Shown: positions 50,226 through 62,430 of the stretch, in pieces
Position numbering within the stretch: the first letter of the stretch is position 1
Layout: every line of letters starts with the position of its first letter
Origin: Epiperipatus broadwayi
Lineage: Eukaryota > Onychophora > Udeonychophora > Euonychophora > Peripatidae
Length of the DNA: 64,000 nucleotides
Assembly (NCBI GenBank): GCA_028023455.1
Contig: JAQFVV010000030.1
Span: forward strand, 3,058,501-3,122,500
Reading direction: 5' to 3'
Notes under the pieces: model-generated
Seen by the model: only the letters and a program-made list of their open reading frames with translations
What the model was told of the DNA's origin: nothing
The model's database searches: none
Program-made: the position numbers and the translations under genes

Positions 50226-50316
50226 GTTTTTTCCTATGTCAAATGCGTTGGCCGGGAAGGAACCCGGGCCAGCTGCTTGGAAGGCAGCTATGATAACCAC
50301 TAGGCCACTAAAATAC
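50226..50316 (-). repeat. Short SINE with tRNA-Gly-like head
   Basis: On the minus strand: TAGTGGCCTAGTGGTTATCA, GCTGCCTTCCAAGCAGC with anticodon TCC, CCCGGGTTCCTTCCCGGCCA, ACGCATTTGACATAGG, A tail. ATTGTTGTT flanks both sides (50217-50225 and 50317-50325). The 5' acceptor strand is lost, so it is not a functional tRNA. Confidence 0.82.
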
Positions 50317-51071
50317 ATTGTTGTTCAGAAATGATAAATAGATAGTTGATTTTTATCATCATTTATCAAATGGCTTAATAATTATTAATGGTCTCTCCTC
50401 TAATAATAAAGAGCTAATAAATTTTAGTGCAGATTTATCTTTATGAATAGATTGTGTTAATAAAGTTTAGTAAATAATAACAATCATAATAATATCTTTT
50501 AAGGGACTCTTTCAAGTAAAGTGAGCTACTTAGCAGTGAAATAATGATAAATGTGCATTTAAAATTTATTAGAGAAGTATAGTAAATATTACAAAAGAAA
50601 AACCTAAGTAACATTTATTGGGAACCACTTAGATGTATCAAGAGGGTCAATATTTTTGACTGCTACTTAAAAAATCACTAATGCAAAACATTTTTCTATC
50701 AGTAAAAAGACAAAGAATTTATTGTGAGTATAAAGTTTGTTTATATAAATTTAAAATATTGATAATATTCCAGTGGCAAAAATCTAAAGGATAAAAAAAA
50801 CAATAAGTCTGAGTAATAAAAAAAAGTACTTATATATCGTATATCAAAGAAATTGTGTGTCATGCATTTGAAAAATTCTGACTTGAAAAAAATACTTTTG
50901 CAAAACATAGTTAAATATAAAAAATGGATTTTAATAATTGATTCTTCATTATTAAAAATTGTTATGCTAACTTAAATTACAATAACAAAAATAGCGAAAC
51001 TAGTGTAGTAGAACATTCATAATCTTTTTCTTTTTTTTTTAGGGAAATACTCAACAATTCTCAACGAAGAT

Positions 51072-51170
51072 ATCTAGCGTTGGCGGCCTAGCGGTTAGCA
51101 TAGCTGTTTTCCAAGCAGCTGGCCCGGGTTCGCTTCCCGCAACGTATTTGACATATGAAAAAAAAAAAAA
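51072..51170 (+). repeat. Short SINE with tRNA-Gly-like head and 15-nt target duplication
   Basis: GCGTTGGCGGCCTAGCGGTT, AGCTGTTTTCCAAGCAGC (anticodon TCC), CCCGGGTTCGCTTCCC, then CAACGTATTTGACATATG and 14 or more A. ATTCTCAACGAAGAT and ATTCTCAATGAAGAT flank it (one mismatch). The T-arm and acceptor are imperfect, so this is a retroposed copy rather than a tRNA gene. Confidence 0.86.
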
Positions 51171-51185
51171 ATTCTCAATGAAGAT

Positions 51186-51840
51186 GTAAGCCACTCATTT
51201 TTTAACCATTTACATCAGACTGGTTTTGATTCCATTAAACTTTTAACTGTAACTAATTACTTCTCTCCGTTGTTTAAAACGGTTATACAGAACAAAAGAA
51301 TAAAAGTGATAAATAGGAAAACAAAAGAGAAACTCACTCTTATTTATCCCATTCCCTTACCTACGACTTGATAAAAACTATAATCAACATTCAAAACTGT
51401 ATTCGTAGCAAATAAAATACAGGTTCCAAATAAATTCATCTTCAAAGGTCTTAAAATGGGTGTAAGCTTTTATAATGGTTTCATTAATCTATTATTATTT
51501 GTTTACACCTTCAGGTCTGATAATTGCTAAATATTTTATTAATAACTGTATTATATCAAGTAATAATTTATATATATCCTTTTATTATTACCATTTGCCA
51601 TACTAAAATATATACTGATTTAATTGCCTAATATGTCATTTATTTGAATTTATCAACATGTTTGGTCGTCTTGAATTTAATTATTTCCACTCATCCTACG
51701 CTGGACAACATAACAGGCTCAGTCAAAGAGTTTAGAATATAAATGTGTTTGAAGATTTGAATTTGTACTTTGGTCTCAATAATGTAAATGCCTATTGGGG
51801 AGTTCCATGTTGATAATGATGCTTAATTGGTACTTTTACA
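51186..51840. other. AT-rich DNA, no gene recognised
   Basis: Nothing supportable seen. Confidence 0.45.
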
Positions 51841-51869
51841 GTAAACACAAAAGTTTTTTGTTGTCAACA

Positions 51870-52480
51870 AGATTCAAGAGGATCGCATAAAAATAGCTCT
51901 GTTGCTGGAGCTCATGGGATTAAAAATCATAGAAATAGCAAATTGTTTCTATGAAGTGGTGAGACTGGAAAAGTTTCTCTATGAATGAAGTGATAAAAAA
52001 TTATCTGTACATTTTGGCCACAGAACATATTGTGCGGCTACATTTAAAAAATCACCACCAGGAAAAGAGGTAGAATTTCAAGAAGTATGATTTAGCTTTC
52101 AGTGATCTGGAAAACAATTGGGCTTATGACCAATTTTTTTTTTTGGGGGGGGGGGAGATGCTGAAAGTAAACTTTAGAAAATATCTACTATATCTATCTT
52201 ATAAAGAGGCTATTAAAAGGTTTCACCTATTAATTGGTTCTAGATCAGGGCAAATAGTATTCCAATAACAATCTTACGATAAGGCAGTTTCATCCCTTCC
52301 AAAAACCATACAAATTAAAAACTGTAGCAGAGAAAAATAATGGCAAATGCAACTGCTATTGCTGTAGTAAATTGGGCTCAGAATTGCATAATCAAGAGAA
52401 GTGATTAGATTGCAGCATCAAGGATCATCAGTGTGTCAAAAACTTAGAGGGTAAAAACAAAGTCATTCTTAAAAATCTGA
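51870..52480 (+). pseudogene. Gag remnant with zinc-knuckle trace
   Basis: Frames show DRIKIALLLELMGLKIIEIA near 51.88 kb, a gag-like helix. Further on is a SVHFGHRTYCAATFKKSPPG-like stretch, then CNCYCCSKLGSELHNQEK at about 52.35 kb, which sits where CCHC zinc knuckles occur in Gypsy gag but lacks correct spacing. Weak evidence alone, supported by its position before the reverse transcriptase. Confidence 0.45.
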
Positions 52481-52879
52481 AATGCAGAAAGGCTGAATTA
52501 CTTATGCTTCCAGTGTTAACTGAAAACAAACTTTTTAGCATAAAAACTTACAGTGGCTGAGTTATGGCTTAATATCTCTCAAAGATTGCAAAGTTGCAGT
52601 TGTTAATATACGTGAAGTCTTACCTATTGAAAAATTAACTTGGAATCTAAAGACATGAATGGTACTACTGTCAAAATAATAAACATTATAAGAGCAGATA
52701 TAAAATTAAATGTGAAAAACTATAAGTTACCTTGTTAGTCTAAAGAAAGATAAATCTGTTATTAGCCAGAATTGGTTTAAGCTTCTCCAGATATGTTAAT
52801 ATCATTAAAAAAGTGAACATTGGAAAAAAAAATTCAAAGTAAGTTTCCATATCTATTTAAGATAAAACTAAAAAAGTTT

Positions 52880-53480
52880 GTGTAAAAGCGCATATCCAGT
52901 ATTTAAAGCCAGAGATATCTTGGCTTTGTACAGAAATATTTGTACTTGCAAAACTCAATCTTTGTGCTGGATTTTACCAAATAACTATGAGTAGACCTCT
53001 GAGTTGTTAAAGATCACACCCACTGAAGATTGCTGAATTACAATCATCATCTTTGGCAGGATGGCTCAGTTTGTTAGAGCATTACCTTAAATGTCAATAT
53101 TCAAGAATCTAAATATCTAGGTTCGAATCCCATGCTAGTACTGTCACTAGTCAGGCCAGCAACACCTGAAGAAGAGGGGAGAATAATACCTCTCAAAATG
53201 TTTTGCATATACTAACCTGTTTAATGTGCTATTACTAACAGCTGAATGTATTTGGAATATTTAAATAAAATTAATTTTTTCTAAAGACATTCAATACACA
53301 TATTAAATGATGGAAATAGTCCAATATAAAAATACAACTAGAACACCATCATCAAAAACCTTCAGGAAAACACAATCATCTTCCATTTGGGATTAATATA
53401 GCACTGAACATTTTTATGTTGCTTAATGATTTAGAAGAAGTAATTCCTTATTTTGATGACATACTGATTACTAAACTTGG
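52880..53480 (+). pseudogene. Gypsy reverse transcriptase remnant, split by a SINE
   Basis: Before the SINE: a FVLAKLNLCAGFYQITMS segment equivalent to FSKLDL..AY.QI..., the palm motif A region, in which the usual aspartate is not kept. After the SINE: LPFGINIALNIFMLLN and EEVIPYFDDILIT, carrying the YFDD catalytic pair. The SINE target CAATCATCTTCC lies inside the codons before LPFG. Non-functional. Confidence 0.78.
53053..53375 (+). repeat. tRNA-derived SINE inserted in reverse transcriptase
   Basis: The head GCAGGATGGCTCAGTTTGTT and B-box-like GGTTCGAATCCC are followed by CACCTGAAGAAGAGGGGAGA, TACCTCTCAAAATG and ATTTAAATAAAATTAATTTT. The family is the same as the inverted pair at 2.64-3.12 kb. 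The last 60 bases (about 53310-53370) match 50083-50142. ACAATCATCATCTT before and ACAATCATCTT after suggest the target duplication. Confidence 0.75.
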
Positions 53481-53759
53481 AAAACACTCTCAGAAAGAGA
53501 ATAATTAAAGTATGTAAAAATCTCAAAGTATTTGATAAACTGTCACTTTATATCCCATGAAAGAAAGGCTCCCATATCTGATAAATATAAAGCAGTAAAA
53601 CACTTGCCTAAACCTAAAAAATTAAAAGAATTTCAATAATTTCTGGAACTGATCCATTACTTTGAAGTTAGAAGAAGGCAAATGTGTCAGCAATGGCACA
53701 ACCTACTTAAGAAACATCACAAATGGAGATAGTCAGTCACTCAAGAAAAGACTTTCAAT

Positions 53760-54080
53760 AAAACAATTGTACTATTAACATCAGATAAATTGCTAATGCA
53801 TTACAATAGCAAACTAGATGTAATATTGCCAATGGATGGGTCTGGTTTTGGAATTAAAACTATTAACCCATCCCACATACAATGGAGTAATGTCTAATGT
53901 TGAAAGTAATTATGATTATCTTTCAATAAACTTTTTTAGAAATTCAGAAATTCTATCAATACTTAATCAGCCATCATCTTGCCACTGCAATTAATCATAA
54001 ACAATTTCTAAGTATATTGGTAAATGTAAAACCCATCCCAGATTATCATAGCCAATGTTTACTGCATTGGATTGCTTTCC
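53760..54080 (+). pseudogene. Gypsy RNase H-like remnant
   Basis: Frames read LMHYNSKLDVILPMDGSGFG in the place of LVHYDP...L.CDAS.YG. LNVESNYDYLSINFF-like sequence then follows, equivalent to the YA...L...E..Y...EKEALA region. Order and spacing after the YFDD motif fit. Confidence 0.6.
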
Positions 54081-54399
54081 TTTTCACCTATGACCATGAA
54101 TTAGGCATGAAAAAGATTTGATACAACATGGTGATATACCGTCACAAATTCCAGACCAATAGAAGTAAAAATGGTAAATGTTGACATCAACTGTATTAAT
54201 AGTTACAGTCAAGATTATTAAATAATCAATAGGTCTTACAATAAACCAGGTATGATCAGAATACAGTTATTAATAAATTATATTAGGAAAGGCTGGACTA
54301 GTAAAGGATCTCAGATTTTGCCATTGTTTTTTTAAAATGTTCATGAAAATCTGTTTATGCAAAAAATGCATATTACATGGGAATACCTTCCCAAAGTCA

Positions 54400-54960
54400 T
54401 GGAAAAGTACTTATAACACTACATGACAATAATATAAGAGTACTACATGCTAAAGTGAGCTACATCTGATGATCTAAAATTAATGAAGACATTGAGATAT
54501 TTATGAGAAACTGAATGACATGTCAATCATATGCTCGATTATCTAAAAAAAGAATATAATTTATAGCGTAGGTTAAAAATCTATGGCAATGTGTTCATGT
54601 CACTCATGCTGACCACTTTATGGACTCTACATTCTTAGTACTCATTGGTGCTTATTCCAATTTGGGTAGAGTATTGCATTATAAAAATCATTAGAGTAGA
54701 TGATATCATTAACAAATTAGTCGAAAAATGTCAGTAAATAGTTACCCAGAATTCCTCATCATTGACAATGAGTCTGGGTTTACTTCAATAAAATTTGGAG
54801 AGTATTTATAAGACTAGAGCATTAAAAATGTATTCTCACTGCCATATTATGTCAATTCCAACAAATTGGCAAAAAATGCTGTTAATCAATTGAAGCAAGC
54901 AATGAAAAAAGAAATTTCCTCTAAAATGAAAAACAATTTATCAAATTTTATTATACCAGC
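54400..54960 (+). pseudogene. Gypsy integrase remnant
   Basis: CQSYARLSKKRI is the end of the zinc-binding region. WQCVHVTHADHFMDSTFLVL corresponds to W..VH.D.AGP......L, with Asp replaced by His at the first catalytic position. FLIIDNESGFTSIKFGEYL holds the DN of the second aspartate. NKLAKNAVNQLKQAM matches NG.AER.VQT.K.A. Stops interrupt it. Confidence 0.75.
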
Positions 54961-55004
54961 ATTTAGCTAGTAAAAATCACTAGCTTAATATCTTATTAAA
55001 TAAT

Positions 55005-55095
55005 CACCATCTTCTTACACCTTTAAGCAAATAATGTTTATTATTATAATAACAGTTTCGACTGTTCCTTGCAATCTTCTTCAGATCTACAAAAA
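55005..55095 (-). repeat. Terminal fragment related to the 1.2-kb palindrome
   Basis: On the minus strand: ATCTGAAGAAGATTGCAAGG, then AACAGTCGAAACTGTTATTA and GCTTAAAGGTGTAAGAAGAT. This is the same sequence order as the arm and loop at 1211-1412. Confidence 0.6.
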
Positions 55096-56256
55096 TCCAA
55101 ATATTATAACGATACAACCAAAACTTATATATACATCAGTTCGAATATCATAACAATACAATTAAAACTTATATATACATCAATAAACTATCATTCAATT
55201 TTATACATATATTACTCTTAATCACTATACATCATTTATTATATTATACCACTAAATTACTCAATCTTTAAATATCTAATGAGAAGAAAACTAAGGACAG
55301 AAATAATCATTTTACTTTTTAGAGATACAAATATAACAACAGAATTTAAAACATCTAATGTTAGGAATAAGTTTGGGTTAGGGATAGTTTGCATAAATAT
55401 GGCTTGAAAAGAAAATTGCTACTTAATATCAAAAAATATAGCATCTGTGATAACTAAAAATCATGTGATTAATAAATAACATACAAATTACATATGTTGA
55501 TCAAAACTCCAATGGAAGCAGAAATTGCCACTTATTAGCCATAAAAACAGAATAAAGTAATCAGGAATCCGAACTACTGAAGCTTATGGAAAACAATGTA
55601 GTACTAACAGAAGGTAACAAAATCTGCCCAGGTATTTAAAGCACTATCTTTTCTAGAAAGTCAACATGTGAAACAAACTACTTCAAAATTAAAATGTTTT
55701 TTATATTGAAAAATGGACAATAATGTAATTTTACTGAATATATGCAGTGAAATGAACTCCAACAAAGAGCTCTGCTCCTGTTTTAAAAATCAGTGGAATT
55801 CTTTATAATAATTTTTCTGCCTAAATAAAACGCCCATAAATCATCAATCTATGTGTTATGCAGTAATTCTGCAATAACAGACCATTCAAGTTTGCAGAAA
55901 CAATATTATTATTTCCATAATTTTGAACCAGTACAAAGGGGAAAAAACATTACTTATTGATATTACAAAATAATATTAAACTTTTACATGTACATTCAGA
56001 GATGACATAGAGTTTATTGGGCACAATTTTTTTTATATCATTAGCCTTTTTCTCATACAGTTAAAAATTCCAAAAGTAGTAGGCCTCACATTAAACTTCA
56101 AATAAATCTAACATTATGCAGTCTCACATTAAAAAATCCATTCTTTCAAAATATTTATACCCTGGAAAATAAGTTCCAATAAATTTAACAAAATGCTATT
56201 TTTTGATAACTTTTTGGATACAAACAATCTATGTACAGAAAGAATTCTCATCATTA
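55096..56256. other. AT-rich DNA, no gene recognised
   Basis: ACAAAAATCCAAATATTATAACG and a similar block repeat near 55090 and 55140. May include more of the Gypsy remnant. Nothing else supportable. Confidence 0.4.
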
Positions 56257-57003
<747 letters not shown>

Positions 57004-57035
57004 TAACTATTTGCCTACTTTTCTTCCTACCTACT

Positions 57036-57109
57036 TATGTATGTATGTATGTATGTATGTATGTATGTATGTATGTATGTATGTATGTATGCATGTATGT
57101 ATGTATGTA
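57036..57109. repeat. (ATGT)n microsatellite
   Basis: About 18 ATGT units with one GCAT change, just after the ATCT array. Confidence 0.95.
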
Positions 57110-58507
57110 TCTCACTATTACAAGTATTACATTCTGTTTTGCTACATTATCATTATTATTATTGCAACTCTATCTAACTTTAAATGAGGTAGTAGTAGCC
57201 AGATTTTATAATTTAAGCCATTTTAGATTTATTTTTAAATGTCTTGATGCATTTGGAAGGAGGTGGTTTAGTCATAAAGATGAATGCCCAAGAAAAACTC
57301 TGAATTAAATTCAGATCTAAAATCAAACATTATTAATTATACTGCCTATAAAAAAAAAAAAAGAAAGCACAGAACTAAGAATTTCTAAACTTTTAAATAA
57401 CGATTCCACTAATTGCTTTCTCAATACTGAGGTTTAGTCCATTTTATTATTCACATATACTTTTATATATAAAAGGAAAAAATGGAATTTTAATTGCCTG
57501 ATAGCTTTTGAATGATGAAATTGTCATTGCATAGTTTTATAATCTAACTATTATATTTAGTCCATAAATATGACAACTAGCCTAAGAAAGTCATGGTAAT
57601 TGGTCCCTGTATCAACCTAAAACACAGAATCCATTAATATATATAGAGAGAGAGCGAATAAAATAAAAAACAGAGAGAGGAGACAGAAAAGATTGCATTG
57701 GAAATAATATCTAGTCCTTGATAAATCAATATATTTTTCCTCGGGACACTAGGATATGCTTTTGGTTAACCACAACTTATTCATTACATACAGAAATCTG
57801 TCATATTTGAAGATCATTTCATTATTCATTAATTTTAAACCTATGATAATCCAAATATCACAGCATCAAATACTAACCTATGATAATCCAATATTATATC
57901 ATCAGATACTAATCTAATTTAATTTTAAAAAAAAAAAACTTTAGAAAAATAATTAAAAGTTCATCAAAAAGCTTATGAAATTACTGTCAATAAAATTTTG
58001 AAAATATGTTTAAAAGAAATGATTCACAAAATGCTTCTATTTTTAGAAACATTATCTCAGATAGTTTTTATATCATGCTCAGAACAATTGTGTTAATTCT
58101 GTGTCATTACAGTCACAATATTATATGTGCAATAAAAATATGAAATCATTTAGAAGGTTAACATGCTCAAAAAAATAATAATAATTATCTACGAAAAGAA
58201 ACGATTCATGGCAGTAAGATAAAAGTGTCTGAGATATGAACACAAATGACTCATTTAAATATTTAAATGTTAGATGAATATATAAACATAATTTATAAAA
58301 ACTGAATTTTCACATGATTTATTTAGTATACAACTTTTATTTTGCAATATTGATGAAATACAAGATTTAGAAATAAAAATTGGTTAAAAATGAATGTGAA
58401 TTTATTAAATCATCTTTTGAGCGAGAACCATTTGGTTACTCCTTTTTATTTTTGCCATTTCTTAGAATTTATTATAACATCTCACTTTTAGAGCTATAAA
58501 TAAACTT
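57110..58507. other. AT-rich DNA, no gene recognised
   Basis: A short direct repeat (AACCTATGATAATCCAA) at about 57838 and 57878. Nothing else. Confidence 0.45.
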
Positions 58508-59045
58508 TCATCAACAACCATTATCAATCCACTGCAGGATGAAGGTCTCTCCAAGTTCAATCCATCTTCTCTGATCTTTAACTGCTCTTCTCCACATCAC
58601 CCCTGCATACTTTCTTATTTCATCCATCTCACATGTGGTCTCTTTCTGGGTCTTTTAGAATCCTTTGGAATCAGTTTAAGATTTCAATTATCTATCTATC
58701 ATCTCTTAAGCAATATGACCAGCCCAATTCCACTTCAGTCTTTTAATTTTTTCAGTGAGGTCAGTAACGCCTGTTTGTTCTCTTACCCATATATTGCATT
58801 TTTGATCTCTTCTTGTTAATCCCAACATACATATATCCATACATCTTTGAGTGGTCTGAAGTCTCTGTATTGCTCTTCTATTAAGTGTCGAAGTCTCATA
58901 TCCATAAGTAAGAACTGGTAAAACACATTTATTAAAAACCTTTCTTTTCAAACATATAGGCATATTTCCTTTTAGTACCAAGTTATTTCTACCAAAAGCA
59001 CTCCAACCAAGTTTAATTCTATGATTAATTCCATCCAAACTTTAA
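58508..59045 (-). pseudogene. RTE-type LINE, C-terminal coding end
   Basis: A 110-residue minus-strand open frame: INHRIKLGWSAFGRNNLVLK, MPICLKRKVFNKCVLPVLTY, ETSTLNRRAIQRLQTTQRCM and LKWNWAGHIA. This is the thumb and C-terminal part of an RTE-type reverse transcriptase. It continues in another frame with the arginine-rich tail down to about 58530 and a CATCAACAACC end. It is the best kept of the RTE 3' ends here. The catalytic domain is absent because of 5' truncation. Confidence 0.85.
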
Positions 59046-59419
59046 CAAGCATTATATTATCAAGATATAGGATTATGCATGTAAATTATTCATATATAAT
59101 CTTACATAAATGTCAAATAAATTAATAATTGTATGATAAAAATGTATATATTTGTAAGAATGATTTTTTTTTTTAAGTGTTGAATAGATTGTTAGAGAAT
59201 AAAAACAAAAAAAAAAATCAAGACAATCAAATTTAATATAAATAATATTTGCATGGCCATCAATTATATATCGTTGCATTTGAGTTTTGTGTACTTTACA
59301 CATTTTCAAAATATTAAAATGGTATTAATTTTGATCAATTATTTATTGGTAACAGTTTTCAAAAACAAACTGTAAATATATTTCAATACAAGTATAATTT
59401 ATATACTAGGAGTTTAGAT

Positions 59420-59640
59420 ATATTATAGAGGATTTGTATGTAGACTTTCAAGCTCCCTTAGGCTATCCATTCTATCTCATACAACCGATACGCATGACCA
59501 ATACATATATTGGACATCATTTATCTTTTTCACATATGTGTGGTCATGTATATCAGTTATATGAGATAGAGTGGATAGCCTACAGGAGTTTGAAAGTCTG
59601 ATTCAAATCCCTTATATTACATGTAAATATAATTTAATTT
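59420..59640. repeat. Palindrome built from the 13-kb dispersed repeat
   Basis: Left arm: GTAGACTTTCAAGCTCCCTT, AGGCTATCCATTCTATCTCA. Right arm, inverted: ATGAGATAGAGTGGATAGCC, GAGTTTGAAAGTC. The arm blocks match 12990-13110 and 13440-13530. Confidence 0.7.
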
Positions 59641-59913
59641 TAATCTTATAAAATAATTTTTATATATAATAAATGAGAGGTGATGGTTAATTTTAGAGGT
59701 ATCAATATGTAAATAGCAAAAGGTAATGATAGAATTATAATAATATATTAGTGATAAATTGAATATTTTTAAATTATTCCTACATTGTATCTGATAATTC
59801 ACATAGATTAAATAAATGTATGTAGTAAATATGTGAACATTTTATGTTTGCTTGGCAGTTGATAAAAGCATTGGGTTTTGATTTTAACAGCTTATGGAAA
59901 TTTTGTCATTCAA

Positions 59914-60533
59914 TGTTTATATTATAGTCCCTTTCCCTCAGAAGTGAACTATTCCAGATTCCATCTTTATCTGATTGGATTAAGCATTGTTTGCTGCTGG
60001 CCAATAGACTGATATACAGCTGAACACATAGCCAATGATTAGTACAGGCCAATAAGCAATGATGCTCGCTGAATCCAAATGTTTTCAGTAAAGTCAGAAA
60101 TCTGGCTATAAATGGCCAGCCTTTTGGAAGAAAAGGGGGGGGGGACATTTGTCTAACCTACAAAAACAGAACATGTTTTCCCTGGAACTCCTGCTAACCT
60201 GAACAGCAGTAGGCATTCCCACAATAGCAATACACTATTTGTTCATGCAGCTAGGCAAGTCCACAGAGGGACTGTACATTGCTAAAACTACTGTTGACTC
60301 AAGGTAAGCTGTCTTGTACAGCCAGAAGAGTCATTCTCCCTACCTGTGAGGCAAGCTATCAGGTGTAGCTGGAAGCAGTACAACCAAAAGACCCAGATCT
60401 AAGAGTTCACATTACAACTATAATATTATGTATTGTATATATTTGTGAATATAATAAATATTATATTAATTGTAATACTGGTGTTAGTATTATTTTCTGT
60501 AGGTTGGGTCTGTAATCCAGACCAAATACAACA
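59914..60533 (+). repeat. LTR of the 16.9-kb solo-LTR family
   Basis: TGTTTATATTATAG...CCAAATACAACA aligns with the reverse complement of 16892-17503. It has a TATA-like CTATAAATGG near 60107 and AATAAA near 60449. No matching 5-bp flank is seen. The following GTTTACATAATTTTTGCGAC may be the start of an internal region, so this could be a 5' LTR of a deleted element. Confidence 0.72.
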
Positions 60534-60539
60534 GTTTAC

Positions 60540-61987
60540 ATAATTTTTGCGACACTGTATGTATTAGTATTACATATACATGTACTGGAAAGGACAAATA
60601 GAGTATTCATTTAAATTTTCTATGCTTGTTAGATCCACCATTCACGTATCAGACAATAATAGGATTAAATTTTTTTTTAATCAATAAAACAGCCTATACA
60701 AAAGTTTAATTTTGGTTATAATACGAGTTCTACTACCTCACCAAACCGTGCTGAGTTTACAGATCTCAAAACAATAAAATAGATATGAGTGATGTCAAAC
60801 GAATTTATTTTGTAATAAAATTATTCCTACAAATAGAAAAATGTTTATTCTTATTTCTATATTATACAATAATCGATGTTGTTAATAAATCAAGTAAAGT
60901 AAACAGATAATAAATAAAAAAAAAACGTGGGTTTACAATTACAATTAATTTTGTGTTTAGCAGAATAGAAGCATAAATAATCAATAATCAAATTATTTTT
61001 TTAAAAAAAGATCACTCGCCGGATTAAATTTATTAAATATAACTGCAGGATTGCAGCTAATTTAATTAAGCAAAACTTTATTTTGGTCACTGCAGGAGTG
61101 CGATTTGCCTATGAGCCTTGGTAAAGTAGGACTTCCAAATTTACTAGGTCACCTAGGTAGTTATATAGTAATTATACCGTTGATAAGATGAGCACACTGT
61201 ATAAAATAATAATATGACAAGAAATAAAAAATTTTCTTTCCTTTTTCGGTTGTTTTGTAAAATTCCTATAGAATTGAATAACAACCTAAACAAAAGAAAT
61301 TCAAATTTTAGTGCTTGATGCCTTTTTTTTTAAAAAAAAAAAAAACAATATTTCCGACCATTCAAAAATAATATTTTTTTTTTGCAAAAGATTTATCAGG
61401 TTTTAGGTTCTCATTCAATTCTGAACCTTTTATTTAGCTTTTTTTTATTATTATTTCACATAGCCTTCGGTAAAAAAAAAAAAAAGATTTACGGGGAAAA
61501 TAAGTTGTTTTTTTTTTTTAATCTTATACCTGTTATAATAAAAACCTAACGATAAAGTTGAATACTATATGGTTGTAAAACTAAATATCTAATAATTCAA
61601 ATTCCAAATGCATAGAAATAAAATGTTTCTATATATAAATATATATGTTAAATTGTGGCTCTATACTCGACAACATAAACAACACATATATTTGAGAATC
61701 AAGTGCTTTAGATATATAAATATAGCTAAACATATGCCGTAAACATAAACTAATATCAATATAAAGTTCTCTGTTTTTAATCATATTAAAAAAAAAACTA
61801 GGATAGAACAAACAGCTATATATGAACAAATTGAGATTTCTGATCATCTAAAACTTATCAATTGCAAAATATGAAATATTTATTTTAACTTATATTTAAA
61901 ATACAAAAAGGTATAGTTTTTTATTATTATTAAAATAAATTAAAATGTATTAGATACAATCGAACATGTTTAACTGTACATAGCTAT
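60540..61987. other. AT-rich DNA, no gene recognised
   Basis: A minus-strand CCAAAATAAAGTTTTGC at about 61071-61087 resembles a LINE 3' end but stands alone. Confidence 0.4.
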
Positions 61988-62430
61988 TTTTTTTATACTG
62001 TTGCAAGGCAGTCACTGTGTAGAGCTTGATGTAGTCCGTGACCAGAGAGCTGGGCCCTCCTTAACTCTTCTGGGAGGTGATTCTGGCCCAAGTTTCTCGA
62101 AAGAGCCAGTCTGGAACCAGTAATCGATTCTGTCCCTGAACCGCTTGAGTAATTTGATAAAGATGTTGCAGACACCGCGATTGGCACTTTCAAATATACC
62201 CTTGCATCTGGATACCCACACTGCAAAGGTTAGAAAAATGGCGATTCTGATGTTCGAGAATATGCCATTCTTTATAGTCTTTTGAATGACTAAGACTTCT
62301 CTAATATCGAGCAACACCCTTTCGTTAATAAAGAATCCGATCGGCCTGAGAAAAGGGCAGAAATACAGGAGGTGTTGAATTGTCTTATCTATGTCGCACA
62401 TAGTTGATTGCAAAGAATTCTAGAAATATA
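61988..62430 (-). pseudogene. L1/Tx1-like LINE, C-terminal end with A tail
   Basis: A 133-residue minus-strand frame: CDIDKTIQHLLYFCPFLRP is the second half of a zinc-binding motif. NIRIAIFLTFAVWVSRCKGI and a basic C-terminus ending SSSTQ follow. The NIRIA...F..W..RCK block matches the LINE end at 44.4 kb. After the stop there is only a short sequence and an A run on the minus strand (61989-61996). It is 5' truncated just before the zinc motif. It is notably less AT-rich than its surroundings, suggesting a young insertion. The overlapping shorter frame is a shadow. Confidence 0.75.

Larger units (their letters stand above)
51840..54970 (+). mobile_element. Gypsy-type LTR retrotransposon internal region, decayed
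   Basis: Plus-strand remnants in the order gag, zinc knuckle, reverse transcriptase, RNase H, integrase. No LTR pair was recognised at either end. It is interrupted by a SINE at about 53053-53310. All frames contain many stops. Confidence 0.72.

Noticed and set aside
51072-51145. Functional tRNA-Gly(TCC) gene
   Set aside because: The body is tRNA-like, but acceptor and T arm are imperfect, and it has an A tail and a 15-nt target duplication, so it is a retroposed SINE.
61071-61140. Minus-strand LINE 3' end near CCAAAATAAAGTTTTGC
   Set aside because: Only one AATAAAGTTTTGC match to the 39.9-kb LINE tail, with no coding sequence upstream; too short to support.
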